In this document: piece by piece, positions 26,073 through 34,034 of the stretch | Layout: every line of letters begins with the position of its first letter | How positions within the stretch are numbered: position 1 is the first letter of the stretch | Assembly (NCBI GenBank): GCA_964437595.1 | Contig: CAYTHO010000008.1 | Location: 34,094-98,093 of the forward strand | Origin: DSYU01 sp964437595 | GTDB taxonomy: Bacteria; Chloroflexota; Anaerolineae; Anaerolineales; Anaerolineaceae | Direction of reading: 5' to 3' | Length of the DNA: 64,000 nucleotides | Translations under genes and position numbers: made by a program | The notes under the pieces: generated by a model | Seen by the model: only the letters and a program-made list of their open reading frames with translations | Told to the model about the DNA's origin: nothing | Databases searched by the model: none

Positions 26073-26142
26073 TCTCATCCCGTAAGGTACAATTCATTTG
26101 GAATGGGTTGCCCGGGAGGCCAACAGGCTTACCGGGATGAGA
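26073..26142. repeat. Long inverted repeat upstream of yraN
   Basis: TCTCATCCCGTAAG (26073-26086) is the reverse complement of CTTACCGGGATGAGA (26128-26142) apart from one extra G, giving 14 pairs around a 41-base loop. It lies in the 198-base divergent gap between cinA and yraN, ending 46 bases before the yraN ATG. It may be a leader structure or an operator pair. Confidence 0.65.
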
Positions 26143-26188
26143 CAAGTTTAGCACGAATTTTGGAATTGTCAAAGTTGAGGATGATACA

Positions 26189-26569
26189 ATGGCGCAAACA
26201 CGCAAGCAGCGCATTGGGCGGTGGGGCGAAACGGTGGCGGTATATTTCCTGGAACAGCGCGGCTACCAGGTGTTGGCCCAGAATGCCCGCACCGGGCGCG
26301 GGGAGATCGACCTGATTGCCCGCCAGAACAACGGCTTGCTGGTGTTTGTGGAAGTGAAAACCCGCACCAATGATGCCTTTGGGCTGCCGGAAGAAGCGGT
26401 AGATGCGCGCAAGCTGGAACACGTATTCCGCGCGGCGGAAACGTACCTGCAGGAACACAGCGAGCTTGATGGGCAAGAATGGCGCATCGATGTGGTGGCA
26501 ATCCAGGGCAGGCCGGGTGATCGGGCCGAGGATGTGCGCATTGAACACTTTGAAAATGTCTCTGCCTGA
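26189..26569 (+). CDS. YraN/UPF0102 family endonuclease-like protein
   Basis: A 126-residue protein of the restriction-endonuclease-like superfamily. The family core is clear: GRWGETVAVYFLEQRGYQVLAQNARTGRGEIDLIARQ, then LLVFVEVKTR, with the E-x-D-x-E-V-K catalytic-type residues (GEIDLI and FVEVK), and the C-terminal RIDVVAI. The biochemical role of YraN proteins is not settled. GAGG lies 9 bases upstream. It overlaps miaA by 14 bases, so both are probably expressed together. Confidence 0.9.
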   Translation: MAQTRKQRIGRWGETVAVYFLEQRGYQVLAQNARTGRGEIDLIARQNNGLLVFVEVKTRTNDAFGLPEEAVDARKLEHVFRAAETYLQEHSELDGQEWRIDVVAIQGRPGDRAEDVRIEHFENVSA

Positions 26570-27503
26570 CCGCCCGCTGGTGGTCATCGTTGGGCCGACC
26601 GCGGTGGGGAAAACCGAGGTGTCGCTTCGCCTGGCTGAGCGGCTGGATGGGGAGATTATCTCAGCGGATTCGCGCTTGTTTTACCGCGGCATGGATATCG
26701 GCACAGCCAAGCCAACCGCTGAAGAAATGGCGCGCGTGCCGCACCACCTGGTGGATGTAGTCGCACCTGACGAGCCGTGGAGCCTGGCTGCTTTTCAAAG
26801 CGCGGCGGCGGAAGCCATTGCCGGAGTGCATGCGCGCGGGCGTCTGCCCTTCCTGGTGGGCGGCACCGGGCAGTACATTCAGGCTGTGCTGCAAGGCTGG
26901 GAGCTCCCACCACAGGAGCCTGACCCGGCGCTGCGCAATGCGCTGGAACGCTGGGGGCATGAGATTGGCTGCGAAGGACTGCACCAGCGGCTGGCGGTGG
27001 TGGATGCTGAGGCTGCGGCGAAGATTGATGCGCGCAATATGCGGCGCACCATCCGCGCATTGGAGGTTACGCTACGCACCGGGCGCCGTTTTTCGGAACA
27101 GCAGCTCCGCTCCAATTCGCCTTATTCGCTGTTCATCGTTGGGTTGAAGCGGCCTCGCCCGGAACTGTATCAAAGAATCGATGAACGCATCGAAGCCATG
27201 CTTTCGGCAGGGCTGGTGGAGGAAGTACGCGGGCTGCTGGATAAAGGTTACACCCCTGATCTACCCACGTTATCCGCTATTGGCTACCGGGAGATCTGCG
27301 CATACCTGCGGGGACAAATGACGCTGGAGGAAGCAGTGATCCAGATGAAACGCTTGACCCGGCGCTTTGTGCGCCATCAGGGGGCATGGTTCAGCGAAAA
27401 GGACCCGGCTATCCACTGGTTCGATGCCGGGCCTGGAACGGTGGATGCGGTGGAAAGGATGATCCGGAGGACGGAATCCTGGCAGCCGTTAAACGCGCAT
27501 TAA
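26556..27503 (+). CDS. miaA: tRNA dimethylallyltransferase
   Basis: A 315-residue enzyme that adds a dimethylallyl group to A37 of UNN-reading tRNAs. The Walker A motif is VGPTAVGKTEVS, followed by the MiaA block IISADSRLFYRGMDIGTAKP, PHHLVDVV and GGTGQYIQAVLQGW. LSAIGYREICAYL and RFVRHQGAWFS are also family motifs. The ATG at 26556 gives MSLPDRPLVV; upstream in-frame ATGs lie inside yraN. RFVRHQGAWF is normally RYAKRQLTWF, a mild divergence. The 148-base stretch after it is AT-rich and probably holds the promoter of the chemoreceptor-like gene. Confidence 0.95.
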   Translation: MSLPDRPLVVIVGPTAVGKTEVSLRLAERLDGEIISADSRLFYRGMDIGTAKPTAEEMARVPHHLVDVVAPDEPWSLAAFQSAAAEAIAGVHARGRLPFLVGGTGQYIQAVLQGWELPPQEPDPALRNALERWGHEIGCEGLHQRLAVVDAEAAAKIDARNMRRTIRALEVTLRTGRRFSEQQLRSNSPYSLFIVGLKRPRPELYQRIDERIEAMLSAGLVEEVRGLLDKGYTPDLPTLSAIGYREICAYLRGQMTLEEAVIQMKRLTRRFVRHQGAWFSEKDPAIHWFDAGPGTVDAVERMIRRTESWQPLNAH

Positions 27504-27651
27504 GGAAGAATTGCACTTGTAATACAATAAATGTGCCGCACGACATAAGCAAATAAATTATGCTATAAAATAATGTTAAATCCCTTATTATTTCGTAATA
27601 TCCAGGTTTTATCGATTGGATGATTCTGATGGATGACGCCACTGGAGAACA

Positions 27652-30162
27652 ATGAAAACCTCACTGCGGTTAGGGGTGTTTCTCTTTTTGGGGGGAATGG
27701 CAATCGTCATTAGCCTCACCGGCTGGGTTCTTTTCTCCACACAAGCAAAGCTGGCAGTGGTCAGCGGGCAGCCGCTGGCTGGTTGGCTGCTGCCCGTCTA
27801 CTTGCTGGCAGCCTTGTTCATCGCGGCTATCTTCGCGGTAGGTTTCTCGAAATGGAACAGGGTTTCAGACCGTGCTGTGATTGAGAAGACCCAGGAACTC
27901 GTGCAAACGGAACTACACCGGCTGTCTGCCGGATTAAGCAAACTTTCTGAAGGCGACCTGACGGTTCAACTCGACATGCAAACCAACCCGCTCGATGATA
28001 CCTGGTATCCCGGGCTGCAGCCGCAGGTCAGGTTGTACAATCACCTCCTTCAAGAAATCCATCAAATCTATCAAAAGTTCAACCAGGTCACCGATGAACC
28101 CTGCCAGCGGTTGGTGTATGTTGGGGCCGACAGTTTTATGGAAGGAAGAACCTGCGCTGAATTAATGGGCCAGGTTCTTCAAGGGCAGGGGAACGTTGCC
28201 ATCATCACTACCGTGCAGACCCACGCGATGGAAATTCGCAGGGCGGGCTTCCGGTCCTTCCTGAGTGAAAATGTTCCGGGCATCCGCGTGGTAGAATTTC
28301 TGGACTGCCAGGGGCAGCTTGACAACGTTTATTCTATGGTGATGGATTTATTGAAGCGCAACCCTGACATAGCGGGCATTTATGTTACCAACGGGTCTAC
28401 GCCGCATCTGGTTGTTCGTGCGCTGGTGGATGCCGGTAAGGCCGGTAAAATAAAAATGGTGTGCCACGACCTGGTAGACAGCACCATGCAGGCCATGGAA
28501 CAGGGGGTGGTCACCACAACCATCAGCCAGGACCCATTTGCGCAGGGACATGACCCGGTTATTTACCTGTATAACTACCTGGTGGCGGGAGAAGCGCCTC
28601 CCCGGGCAAAGATGACGACCCACATGGACCGTATCACCAGTGATAACCTGCATGAATTTTGGGACCCAGAACACGGTGCAATTGAAAATGAAGTGACCCT
28701 GGAGCGCCGCGCACGCCCGGTGGAGGCGCTGTCGAACCGCGAGCTGCGCATTCTCTTTCTTGGGCGAGAGGATATTGCCTTTTATGGCCCGGTGAAGCGG
28801 GGAGTTTTATCGGCAGCGGAAGAGCTCAAAGTTCGCAATACCCAGGTTACCTGGCTTGAGCCTGAGTCGGCGCGCGATGGACACCGGTACAGCGCCGAAG
28901 ATTATGGGCCTGAAATCGAGAGAGCGATCGCGGAAAAATGGGATGCCATCGCGGTGCCGGTATATGATAAAGCCCTGGTGCCTTACATCAACCGGGCGGT
29001 GGCGGCAGGTATTCCGGTAGCCACATTGAACAGCGAGCCCAGCAGCCTGCGCAACCTGATCAATCACTTAATCAACCAATCAGAAAACCTGCGGGAAATA
29101 TCCATTCATCTCGCAGAGTCGGCGGCGCTTTCGGAGGTACATGCCAATCAGATCAGCGATTCGATTGGGGTGATATCACAGGCCCTGATGAGCGAGGTCC
29201 AGTCTGCTGTTGAGGCGATCCAGCATACCGATGACATTGCCCAATCGATGACCCTCATCAACGACGGCGCTAAAGATCAGGAGAAAGCGCTCAACAGTGT
29301 CCTGGAAGCCATTGATGGCATTTCTTACGCGGTGAGCAGTACCAACTTTACTGTACTGACGAGTGAGGAAACCGCCGATCAGGCGGTTGTGATTGCCCAG
29401 GAAGGCGCAACGGTAATCCACGAGACCTTGAGCCAGATCCAGTCAATCAGCGAGGCGGTCAGTGCATCCGTCAGCCAGATTCACGAACTGAACAATATAT
29501 TGAAGCAGATCGACTCCATTGTTGGCACGGTGAACGACTTTACGGAGCAGACCAACCTGCTTGCGCTGAATGCTGCTATCGAAGCAGCGCACGCGGGTGA
29601 ATACGGCGCCGGGTTTACAGTAGTTGGCAGTGAGATTCGAGACCTGGCGGTGAAATCGAAAGCATCGACCCGGAAAATTGCCCTGCTTATCCACGAGATC
29701 CAGAAGAGCTCGAAAAAAATGGTCTCGATGGTCGATAATGCGATGCTCCAGGTACAGTCGGGCAGCCAACTGGCCGCCCAGGCCGGGAACGCGTTGAATG
29801 ATCTGATGAAATCCGCCGAGTTGATGAAAACGCAGATGGAAAACGTGATGCTGGCCAATGCCCGCGCGATCGACAGCCTCGACTACCTTAATGTCGCAAA
29901 CGAACAGGTTTCTACGGTAGTCGGGAAAAATGTCGCTGCTACCGCGCAGGCAACCAGCGGCATCCAGCGCGCCGTTGACATGATCAACCAGATGACGGGT
30001 ATCAGCATCGAGAATTCTAAATCGATCGAGGGGATTGACGCCAGCGCTGAAGACGTCGTCACCCGGGCACAGCATTTGAAAGAAGCGATTTTGACGCTGG
30101 TCACCATGTCTGAAGAACTGCGAAGTTCCGCGGCATCGTTTAAGACCCAGGAGATCCAATAA
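27652..30162 (+). CDS. Methyl-accepting chemotaxis-like protein with intracellular, lobe-swapped sugar-binding domain
   Basis: An 836-residue signalling protein. Two membrane helices (about 7-28 and 47-66) enclose a short outer loop of about 20 residues, followed by a HAMP-like helix pair (67-115). Residues 153-340 read as the C-lobe of a LacI/RbsB-type sugar-binding protein (YVGADSFMEGRTCAELMGQV, GNVAIITT, DIAGIYVTNGSTPHLVVRAL). Residues 364-462 read as the N-lobe (ELRILFLGREDIAFYGPVKR ... AAGIPVATLNSEP). The lobes are in reversed order and lie on the cytoplasmic side. The C-terminal signalling helices contain FTEQTNLLALNAAIEAAHAG (about 630-649). The canonical hairpin tip E-x-x-N-x-x-A-x-N is kept as TEQTNLLALNAA. 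GGAG lies 6 bases before the ATG. No che gene is nearby. Confidence 0.85.
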   Translation: MKTSLRLGVFLFLGGMAIVISLTGWVLFSTQAKLAVVSGQPLAGWLLPVYLLAALFIAAIFAVGFSKWNRVSDRAVIEKTQELVQTELHRLSAGLSKLSEGDLTVQLDMQTNPLDDTWYPGLQPQVRLYNHLLQEIHQIYQKFNQVTDEPCQRLVYVGADSFMEGRTCAELMGQVLQGQGNVAIITTVQTHAMEIRRAGFRSFLSENVPGIRVVEFLDCQGQLDNVYSMVMDLLKRNPDIAGIYVTNGSTPHLVVRALVDAGKAGKIKMVCHDLVDSTMQAMEQGVVTTTISQDPFAQGHDPVIYLYNYLVAGEAPPRAKMTTHMDRITSDNLHEFWDPEHGAIENEVTLERRARPVEALSNRELRILFLGREDIAFYGPVKRGVLSAAEELKVRNTQVTWLEPESARDGHRYSAEDYGPEIERAIAEKWDAIAVPVYDKALVPYINRAVAAGIPVATLNSEPSSLRNLINHLINQSENLREISIHLAESAALSEVHANQISDSIGVISQALMSEVQSAVEAIQHTDDIAQSMTLINDGAKDQEKALNSVLEAIDGISYAVSSTNFTVLTSEETADQAVVIAQEGATVIHETLSQIQSISEAVSASVSQIHELNNILKQIDSIVGTVNDFTEQTNLLALNAAIEAAHAGEYGAGFTVVGSEIRDLAVKSKASTRKIALLIHEIQKSSKKMVSMVDNAMLQVQSGSQLAAQAGNALNDLMKSAELMKTQMENVMLANARAIDSLDYLNVANEQVSTVVGKNVAATAQATSGIQRAVDMINQMTGISIENSKSIEGIDASAEDVVTRAQHLKEAILTLVTMSEELRSSAASFKTQEIQ

Positions 30163-30168
30163 AGCGCT

Positions 30169-30292
30169 AGTACCCGGCGGCATAAATCCCTCTATGGTTA
30201 GCACGCGGCGCCGGGTACTTGCGCCAGGAGGCTTGGCGAAAACAGTCGGGCGGAACCGGCAAATAACAACATAGGTATTTACGCCCGACTGT
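30169..30292. repeat. Two stem-loops of equal geometry between chemoreceptor-like gene and acyl-CoA synthetase gene
   Basis: AGTACCCGGCG (30169-30179) pairs perfectly with CGCCGGGTACT (30209-30219). ACAGTCGGGCG (30242-30252) pairs perfectly with CGCCCGACTGT (30282-30292). Both have 11-bp arms and a 29-base loop, 51 bases in total. A small CGCCA/TGGCG hairpin lies between them. No T-run follows, so they are not ordinary terminators. Confidence 0.7.
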
Positions 30293-30354
30293 ACTAGATG
30301 GATTGTACAAAGAAACCCGGGCAGTCTTTGATTTGATAAAATGTCTTCATATGG

Positions 30355-32058
30355 ATGGAGACGAATGAGACGATGGGGACAATAATTGAGAAGCCCTGGC
30401 TGAAAATGTATGATTCTGGCGTACCAGAGCGGATCGATTATCCGCAGGTACCCGTATTTCACTTTTTTGATGCAGCAGCCCAAAAGTATCCGGGCCTGGC
30501 CTGCACGGTATTCCGCGATGACGTGGTGACCTACGCCCAGATGAGCGGGCTGGTGAACCGGCTGGCGGCGGCGCTGGCTGCCCTGGGGGTCAAAAAGGGT
30601 GACCGGGTGGGTTTATTCCTGCCAAACCTGCCGCAGTTTGTGTTGGCCTTCTACGCGGTGCTCAAGGCGGGCGGCGTGGTGGTGGCGATGAACCCGCAGT
30701 ACAAGCAGCGCGAGCTGGAATACCAGGCCGCCGACGCGGGGGTAGAGGTGCTGATTGGGCTGAGCAGCGCGTATGAACTGTTCCAGGTGGTGCGCCCGCG
30801 AACCCGCCTGCGAACGGTCATCTTAACGAATGTCGAGGATGCGTTTGAAATGGCGGGCTGGGCCGAGGGGCGCGAACCGCAGGCACCCCCGGCTGCGCCC
30901 ACCCTGGCGCATGGCGACGCCTGGCTTGGACCGCTCATTGCTCGCCAGCCGGTTGGAGCGCGGGTGGAGGCGCTGGTCGGCGCGGATGATGTGGCGGTAT
31001 TCCAATACAGCGGGGGCACAACGGGCATCCCGAAGGGGGCCGTTGGCCTGCACCGCAACCTGGTTGCCAACTCGCTGCAGTTCCGGCGCTGGCTGGTGGG
31101 GCTGGAAGAAGGTCAGGAAACAGCGCTGCTGGCAATCCCGATGTATCACGTGTACGGGATGGTGGTGGGGATGAGCGTCAGCATCCTGCTGGGGGCGAAG
31201 ATGGTGCTGATCCCCGATCCGCGCAACCTGCCCGACCTGCTGGCGAATATCGAGAAATATCAGGCCAGCTTCTTCCCGGGCGTGCCGACGATGTACGCGC
31301 TGATCAATCAGAATCCGGACGTGCAGGCTGGCAAGTACAACCTGCGCTCGGTGCGGGCGTGCATATCCGGCTCGGCGCCGCTGCTGAAGGAAGTCCGCGA
31401 GCAGTTTGAGGGGTTGAGCGGGGCAAAATTGATGGAGGGTTACGGCCTTTCCGAAGCGCCGACTGCTACGCACTGCAACCCGATGTTTGGCGAGAAACGC
31501 AGCGGCTCGATCGGCCTGCCCCTGCCGGACGTGGACTGCCAGATCGTCAGCCTGGAAGATGGCGTGACTCCGCTGCCGCCGGGAGAGATTGGCGAGCTGG
31601 CGCTGCGCAGCCCGCAAGTGATGAAGGGCTATCACAACCGGCCAGAGGAGACCGAGGAGGCGCTGCGCGGCGGATGGCTGCATACCGGCGACATCGCGCG
31701 CATGGATGCGGACGGCTATTTCTACATCGTCGATCGCAAGAAAGAGCTGATCAAGGTCAGCGGGTATCAGGTGTGGCCGCGCGAGATCGAGGAGGTAATT
31801 GCCGGGCACCCGGGCGTGCTGGAAGTCAGCGTGGCAGGCATCCCTGACCCTATCCGTGGGGAGGCGCCCAAAGCATGGGTTGTGCTGCGGCAAGACGCTG
31901 AGGTGAGCGCGGAGGAGATCTGCGCTTTATGTGAGGAGGCGCTGGTGTATTATAAGGTTCCTGTTGAAGTAGTTTTTATCGACGCACTGCCGCGCACGAT
32001 GGTGGGTAAGGTGCTGCGCCGGGAATTGGTACGGGAACATTTAGCTGGAAACAAATAA
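30355..32058 (+). CDS. Long-chain fatty acid-CoA ligase (AMP-forming)
   Basis: A 567-residue member of the acyl-adenylate-forming family, which activates fatty acids with ATP and CoA. The P-loop motif is QYSGGTTGIPKGAVGLHRN, the AMP motif YGLSEAPTATHCNP, the hinge-containing WLHTGDIARMDADGYFYIVDR, and the C-terminal catalytic Lys lies in MVGKVLRREL. Length and motifs fit FadD-type ligases. The first ATG at 30355 has no clear ribosome site; the ATG at 30373 has GGAG about 11 bases before it and is an alternative. It may convert medium- or long-chain acids; exact chain length is not readable. Confidence 0.92.
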   Translation: METNETMGTIIEKPWLKMYDSGVPERIDYPQVPVFHFFDAAAQKYPGLACTVFRDDVVTYAQMSGLVNRLAAALAALGVKKGDRVGLFLPNLPQFVLAFYAVLKAGGVVVAMNPQYKQRELEYQAADAGVEVLIGLSSAYELFQVVRPRTRLRTVILTNVEDAFEMAGWAEGREPQAPPAAPTLAHGDAWLGPLIARQPVGARVEALVGADDVAVFQYSGGTTGIPKGAVGLHRNLVANSLQFRRWLVGLEEGQETALLAIPMYHVYGMVVGMSVSILLGAKMVLIPDPRNLPDLLANIEKYQASFFPGVPTMYALINQNPDVQAGKYNLRSVRACISGSAPLLKEVREQFEGLSGAKLMEGYGLSEAPTATHCNPMFGEKRSGSIGLPLPDVDCQIVSLEDGVTPLPPGEIGELALRSPQVMKGYHNRPEETEEALRGGWLHTGDIARMDADGYFYIVDRKKELIKVSGYQVWPREIEEVIAGHPGVLEVSVAGIPDPIRGEAPKAWVVLRQDAEVSAEEICALCEEALVYYKVPVEVVFIDALPRTMVGKVLRRELVREHLAGNK

Positions 32059-32060
32059 AA

Positions 32061-32098
32061 CCAGGGATTGTCCAAAAATACGTTTGGACGACCCCTGG
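32061..32098 (+). terminator. Hairpin after the acyl-CoA ligase gene
   Basis: CCAGGG (32061-32066) pairs with CCCTGG (32093-32098) and GTCCAAA (32070-32076) with TTTGGAC (32083-32089), separated by a small internal loop. It starts 2 bases after the stop codon. A CGTTTTT run comes only about 12 bases later, so termination efficiency is uncertain. Confidence 0.55.
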
Positions 32099-32121
32099 TC
32101 CAATAGATATCGTTTTTGCTA

Positions 32122-32151
32122 TTGTGAAACGGCATATGTACCGTTTCACAA
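32122..32151. repeat. Perfect 11-bp inverted repeat between ligase and rhodanese genes
   Basis: TTGTGAAACGG (32122-32132) and CCGTTTCACAA (32141-32151) are exact reverse complements around an 8-base loop CATATGTA. It sits between the convergent ends of the acyl-CoA ligase and the rhodanese. No T-run follows either arm. Confidence 0.7.
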
Positions 32152-32201
32152 CAACGATAAAAGACCCTTCAGACAGCCCCTGCTTTATCTGAGAAGGCTG
32201 T

Positions 32202-32693
32202 TTATTTTTGAGTGGGGTATCCGGCCTCTTCCCAGGCGCGGAACCCGCCGAATATCGGTTCGACGCGCGCGAACCCCATCTCGATCAGGATCTCCGCCGC
32301 ACGGGCAGAGGATTCTTCGGCAGGTCAGGTGCAGTAAGTGATAATCCAATCATCGGCGTTCAACTCGCCGGCGCGGCTGGCTAATTCTCCAACCGGGATG
32401 TTGATTGCGCCGGGGATATGCGAGACGGCATAGGATTCCCGGCTGCGCACATCGACGAAGACGGCCTGTTGACTATCCAGGGCGGCTTTAGCGTCATCCA
32501 GCGTTACCCGTTGTATTTCTGGAAAGGGCAGGTTGGGGTCGTTGGTTGGCGCGGCCTGGGTTGCGGCGGCTTGCGGCTGGCCCGGGTTAAGGATTAACCA
32601 GATAACCGCGCCACCCATCAGCAGCAGGCCAATGATAATCAGGACCAACGGCCGGGTGGACGTTGATGAAGGGTTGTTTTTTCTTCGTTTCAT
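32202..32693 (-). CDS. Membrane-anchored rhodanese-like protein, candidate selenoprotein (in-frame TGA at 32325-32327)
   Basis: The frame codes a single membrane helix (about 15-37), a short Gln/Ala/Pro linker and a rhodanese domain (VFVDVRSRESYAVSHIPGAI). At codon 123 an in-frame TGA falls in the active-site loop: YCT-TGA-PAEESSARAA. Downstream the same frame continues for 40 codons with perfect rhodanese ending (FGGFRAWEEAGYP) up to TAA at 32202. Homologues usually have YCxCP at this spot, so the TGA takes the place of a Cys. Cys121 is the usual catalytic position. A SECIS-like hairpin follows the TGA by 21 bases. Alternatives are a nonsense mutation or sequencing error. It is the last gene of a long minus-strand run. 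Confidence 0.75.
32292..32310 (-). promoter_or_regulatory. SECIS-like hairpin downstream of the rhodanese in-frame TGA
   Basis: On the minus strand CTCTGCC pairs with GGCGGAG (seven pairs, one U-G) around the loop CGUGC. The loop begins 21 nt after the UGA and has G as its second base followed by U. Bacterial SECIS elements usually have an apical loop G within the first two bases at roughly 16-37 nt from the UGA, so spacing and loop fit. The region is GC-rich, so a chance hairpin is possible. Confidence 0.45.
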
Positions 32694-32714
32694 AGGATAT
32701 ATTCTATCCGAAAT

Positions 32715-34034
32715 CTACTTAATTGAAACTTCCTGTGCAGGGTTTGCCCGCGTTGCATGCCTCGGAATATCGAGAAGGAAGAGGAGGAAACCAGCCAGGC
32801 TGATTGCGCCGCTTAAAACCAGGGATAGGTTGAACCCGATCTGTGCCGCCAGCCAGGGCGCCAGCAGCGGCGCAACAATAGATGATGAATATTGGAGCAG
32901 CATAGCTACCGCGACAAACTTGGCGCTGTACTCCACCGGTACGGTTTTCATCAATTCATCGAAGAGGACCAGGTTGAGCCCGGCGGTGAAAATACCGTTC
33001 AGCCCGGCGTAGATGATGACGGGCCAGACCTGATGGGTCAGCCCGACCAGGATGGGAAACAGGGAACCGCCGAAAGTTGCAGCTACCAGAACCCATCGCG
33101 ATCCGCGCCGGCGTGATTGGAGCGTCCAGAAGAAGTAACCGAGGATGACGGTGATATTGGCGGCGATACTGATCAGCGCGATCGAAGAATCGGCGGCGTT
33201 GAGCGTGCGAACATAATAAATTGGCAGCAAGGGCGCGGCCAGGGCGCCGCCGGTGAGAAAAACAAAGCGCTTGATGATATAGGCGACAAACGGCTTTTCA
33301 CTGAGAACGTGGTGTAAATAGTCGCGGACCTCTTCCTTAACGGGCCGGCGCTGGTGAACCTGTTCGTATTGGGGATTGTCTGGCAGAACGATCTGGCTGG
33401 AATAATAATAGCTGATCAACCCACCGGCGGAAAGGCCGATGAAAACGACCTGGTAATTGAGGGGAAAAGGCAGCCAGTCGAGAATCTGCCCGGCCAGCAG
33501 CGCGGTTGTGGCATTGGTTAACCCCATGATCGACCAGCGGTGGGTCATCAGCTCGTAGCGCCCGCCCGGGCCAGCGACGGAGTTCATCACCACCGAAAAG
33601 CAAATATTGACCACCGTTTGAGGAACCGTGACCAAGGCCCAAACACCCAGGATTCCAATCACAGAAGCAGTCTGGGGCAGGAAGATGGTAATGATGCCGG
33701 TCATTGCATAGCTAGACAGGACAATCAGCCGGGCGGCGCTGAACCAGGGCACAATGTTGCGCCGGGATTGAAGGAACTGCCCCAGGGGGAGCGACAGCAG
33801 CATGCCGGTGACGGCGGGCATAAAGGTGAGCATGGTCACCGCAAAGGTGGAGCCGCCCAGGCGGGTGAGAAGAACCGGCAGGAACGGCGCGGCTGTGCTG
33901 GCCAGGGCCACGCCAACCGCATCGATCTGCACGTTGCGGAAGTTGATGGGGTTCATATCCGGCGCGGTCTGTGGAACGGTAAACCACCGGATAATTCGGG
34001 TGCGGAGTAATTTGAGGTTGGTTCGGACGCTCAT
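32715..34034 (-). CDS. Major facilitator superfamily transporter
   Basis: A 439-residue membrane protein with about twelve helices in two halves joined by a basic cytoplasmic loop (about 225-245, ending in RRPVKEEVRDYL). The MFS-like pattern LPLGQFLQSRRN lies after helix 2. The substrate is unknown and no drug-efflux signature was recognised. Its ATG directly follows the stop of the HEAT/WD40 gene B (TAGATG, no intervening base), so translation is probably coupled. The rhodanese lies 21 bases downstream. Its place in the Hsp70/AAA+ run is intriguing, but a functional link is only inferred. Confidence 0.85.
   Translation of the reverse strand: MSVRTNLKLLRTRIIRWFTVPQTAPDMNPINFRNVQIDAVGVALASTAAPFLPVLLTRLGGSTFAVTMLTFMPAVTGMLLSLPLGQFLQSRRNIVPWFSAARLIVLSSYAMTGIITIFLPQTASVIGILGVWALVTVPQTVVNICFSVVMNSVAGPGGRYELMTHRWSIMGLTNATTALLAGQILDWLPFPLNYQVVFIGLSAGGLISYYYSSQIVLPDNPQYEQVHQRRPVKEEVRDYLHHVLSEKPFVAYIIKRFVFLTGGALAAPLLPIYYVRTLNAADSSIALISIAANITVILGYFFWTLQSRRRGSRWVLVAATFGGSLFPILVGLTHQVWPVIIYAGLNGIFTAGLNLVLFDELMKTVPVEYSAKFVAVAMLLQYSSSIVAPLLAPWLAAQIGFNLSLVLSGAISLAGFLLFLLDIPRHATRANPAQEVSIK

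Noticed and set aside
32202..32327. Separate small downstream gene after the rhodanese TGA
   Set aside because: There is no start codon or ribosome site after the TGA, and the sequence is plainly the missing end of the same rhodanese domain.
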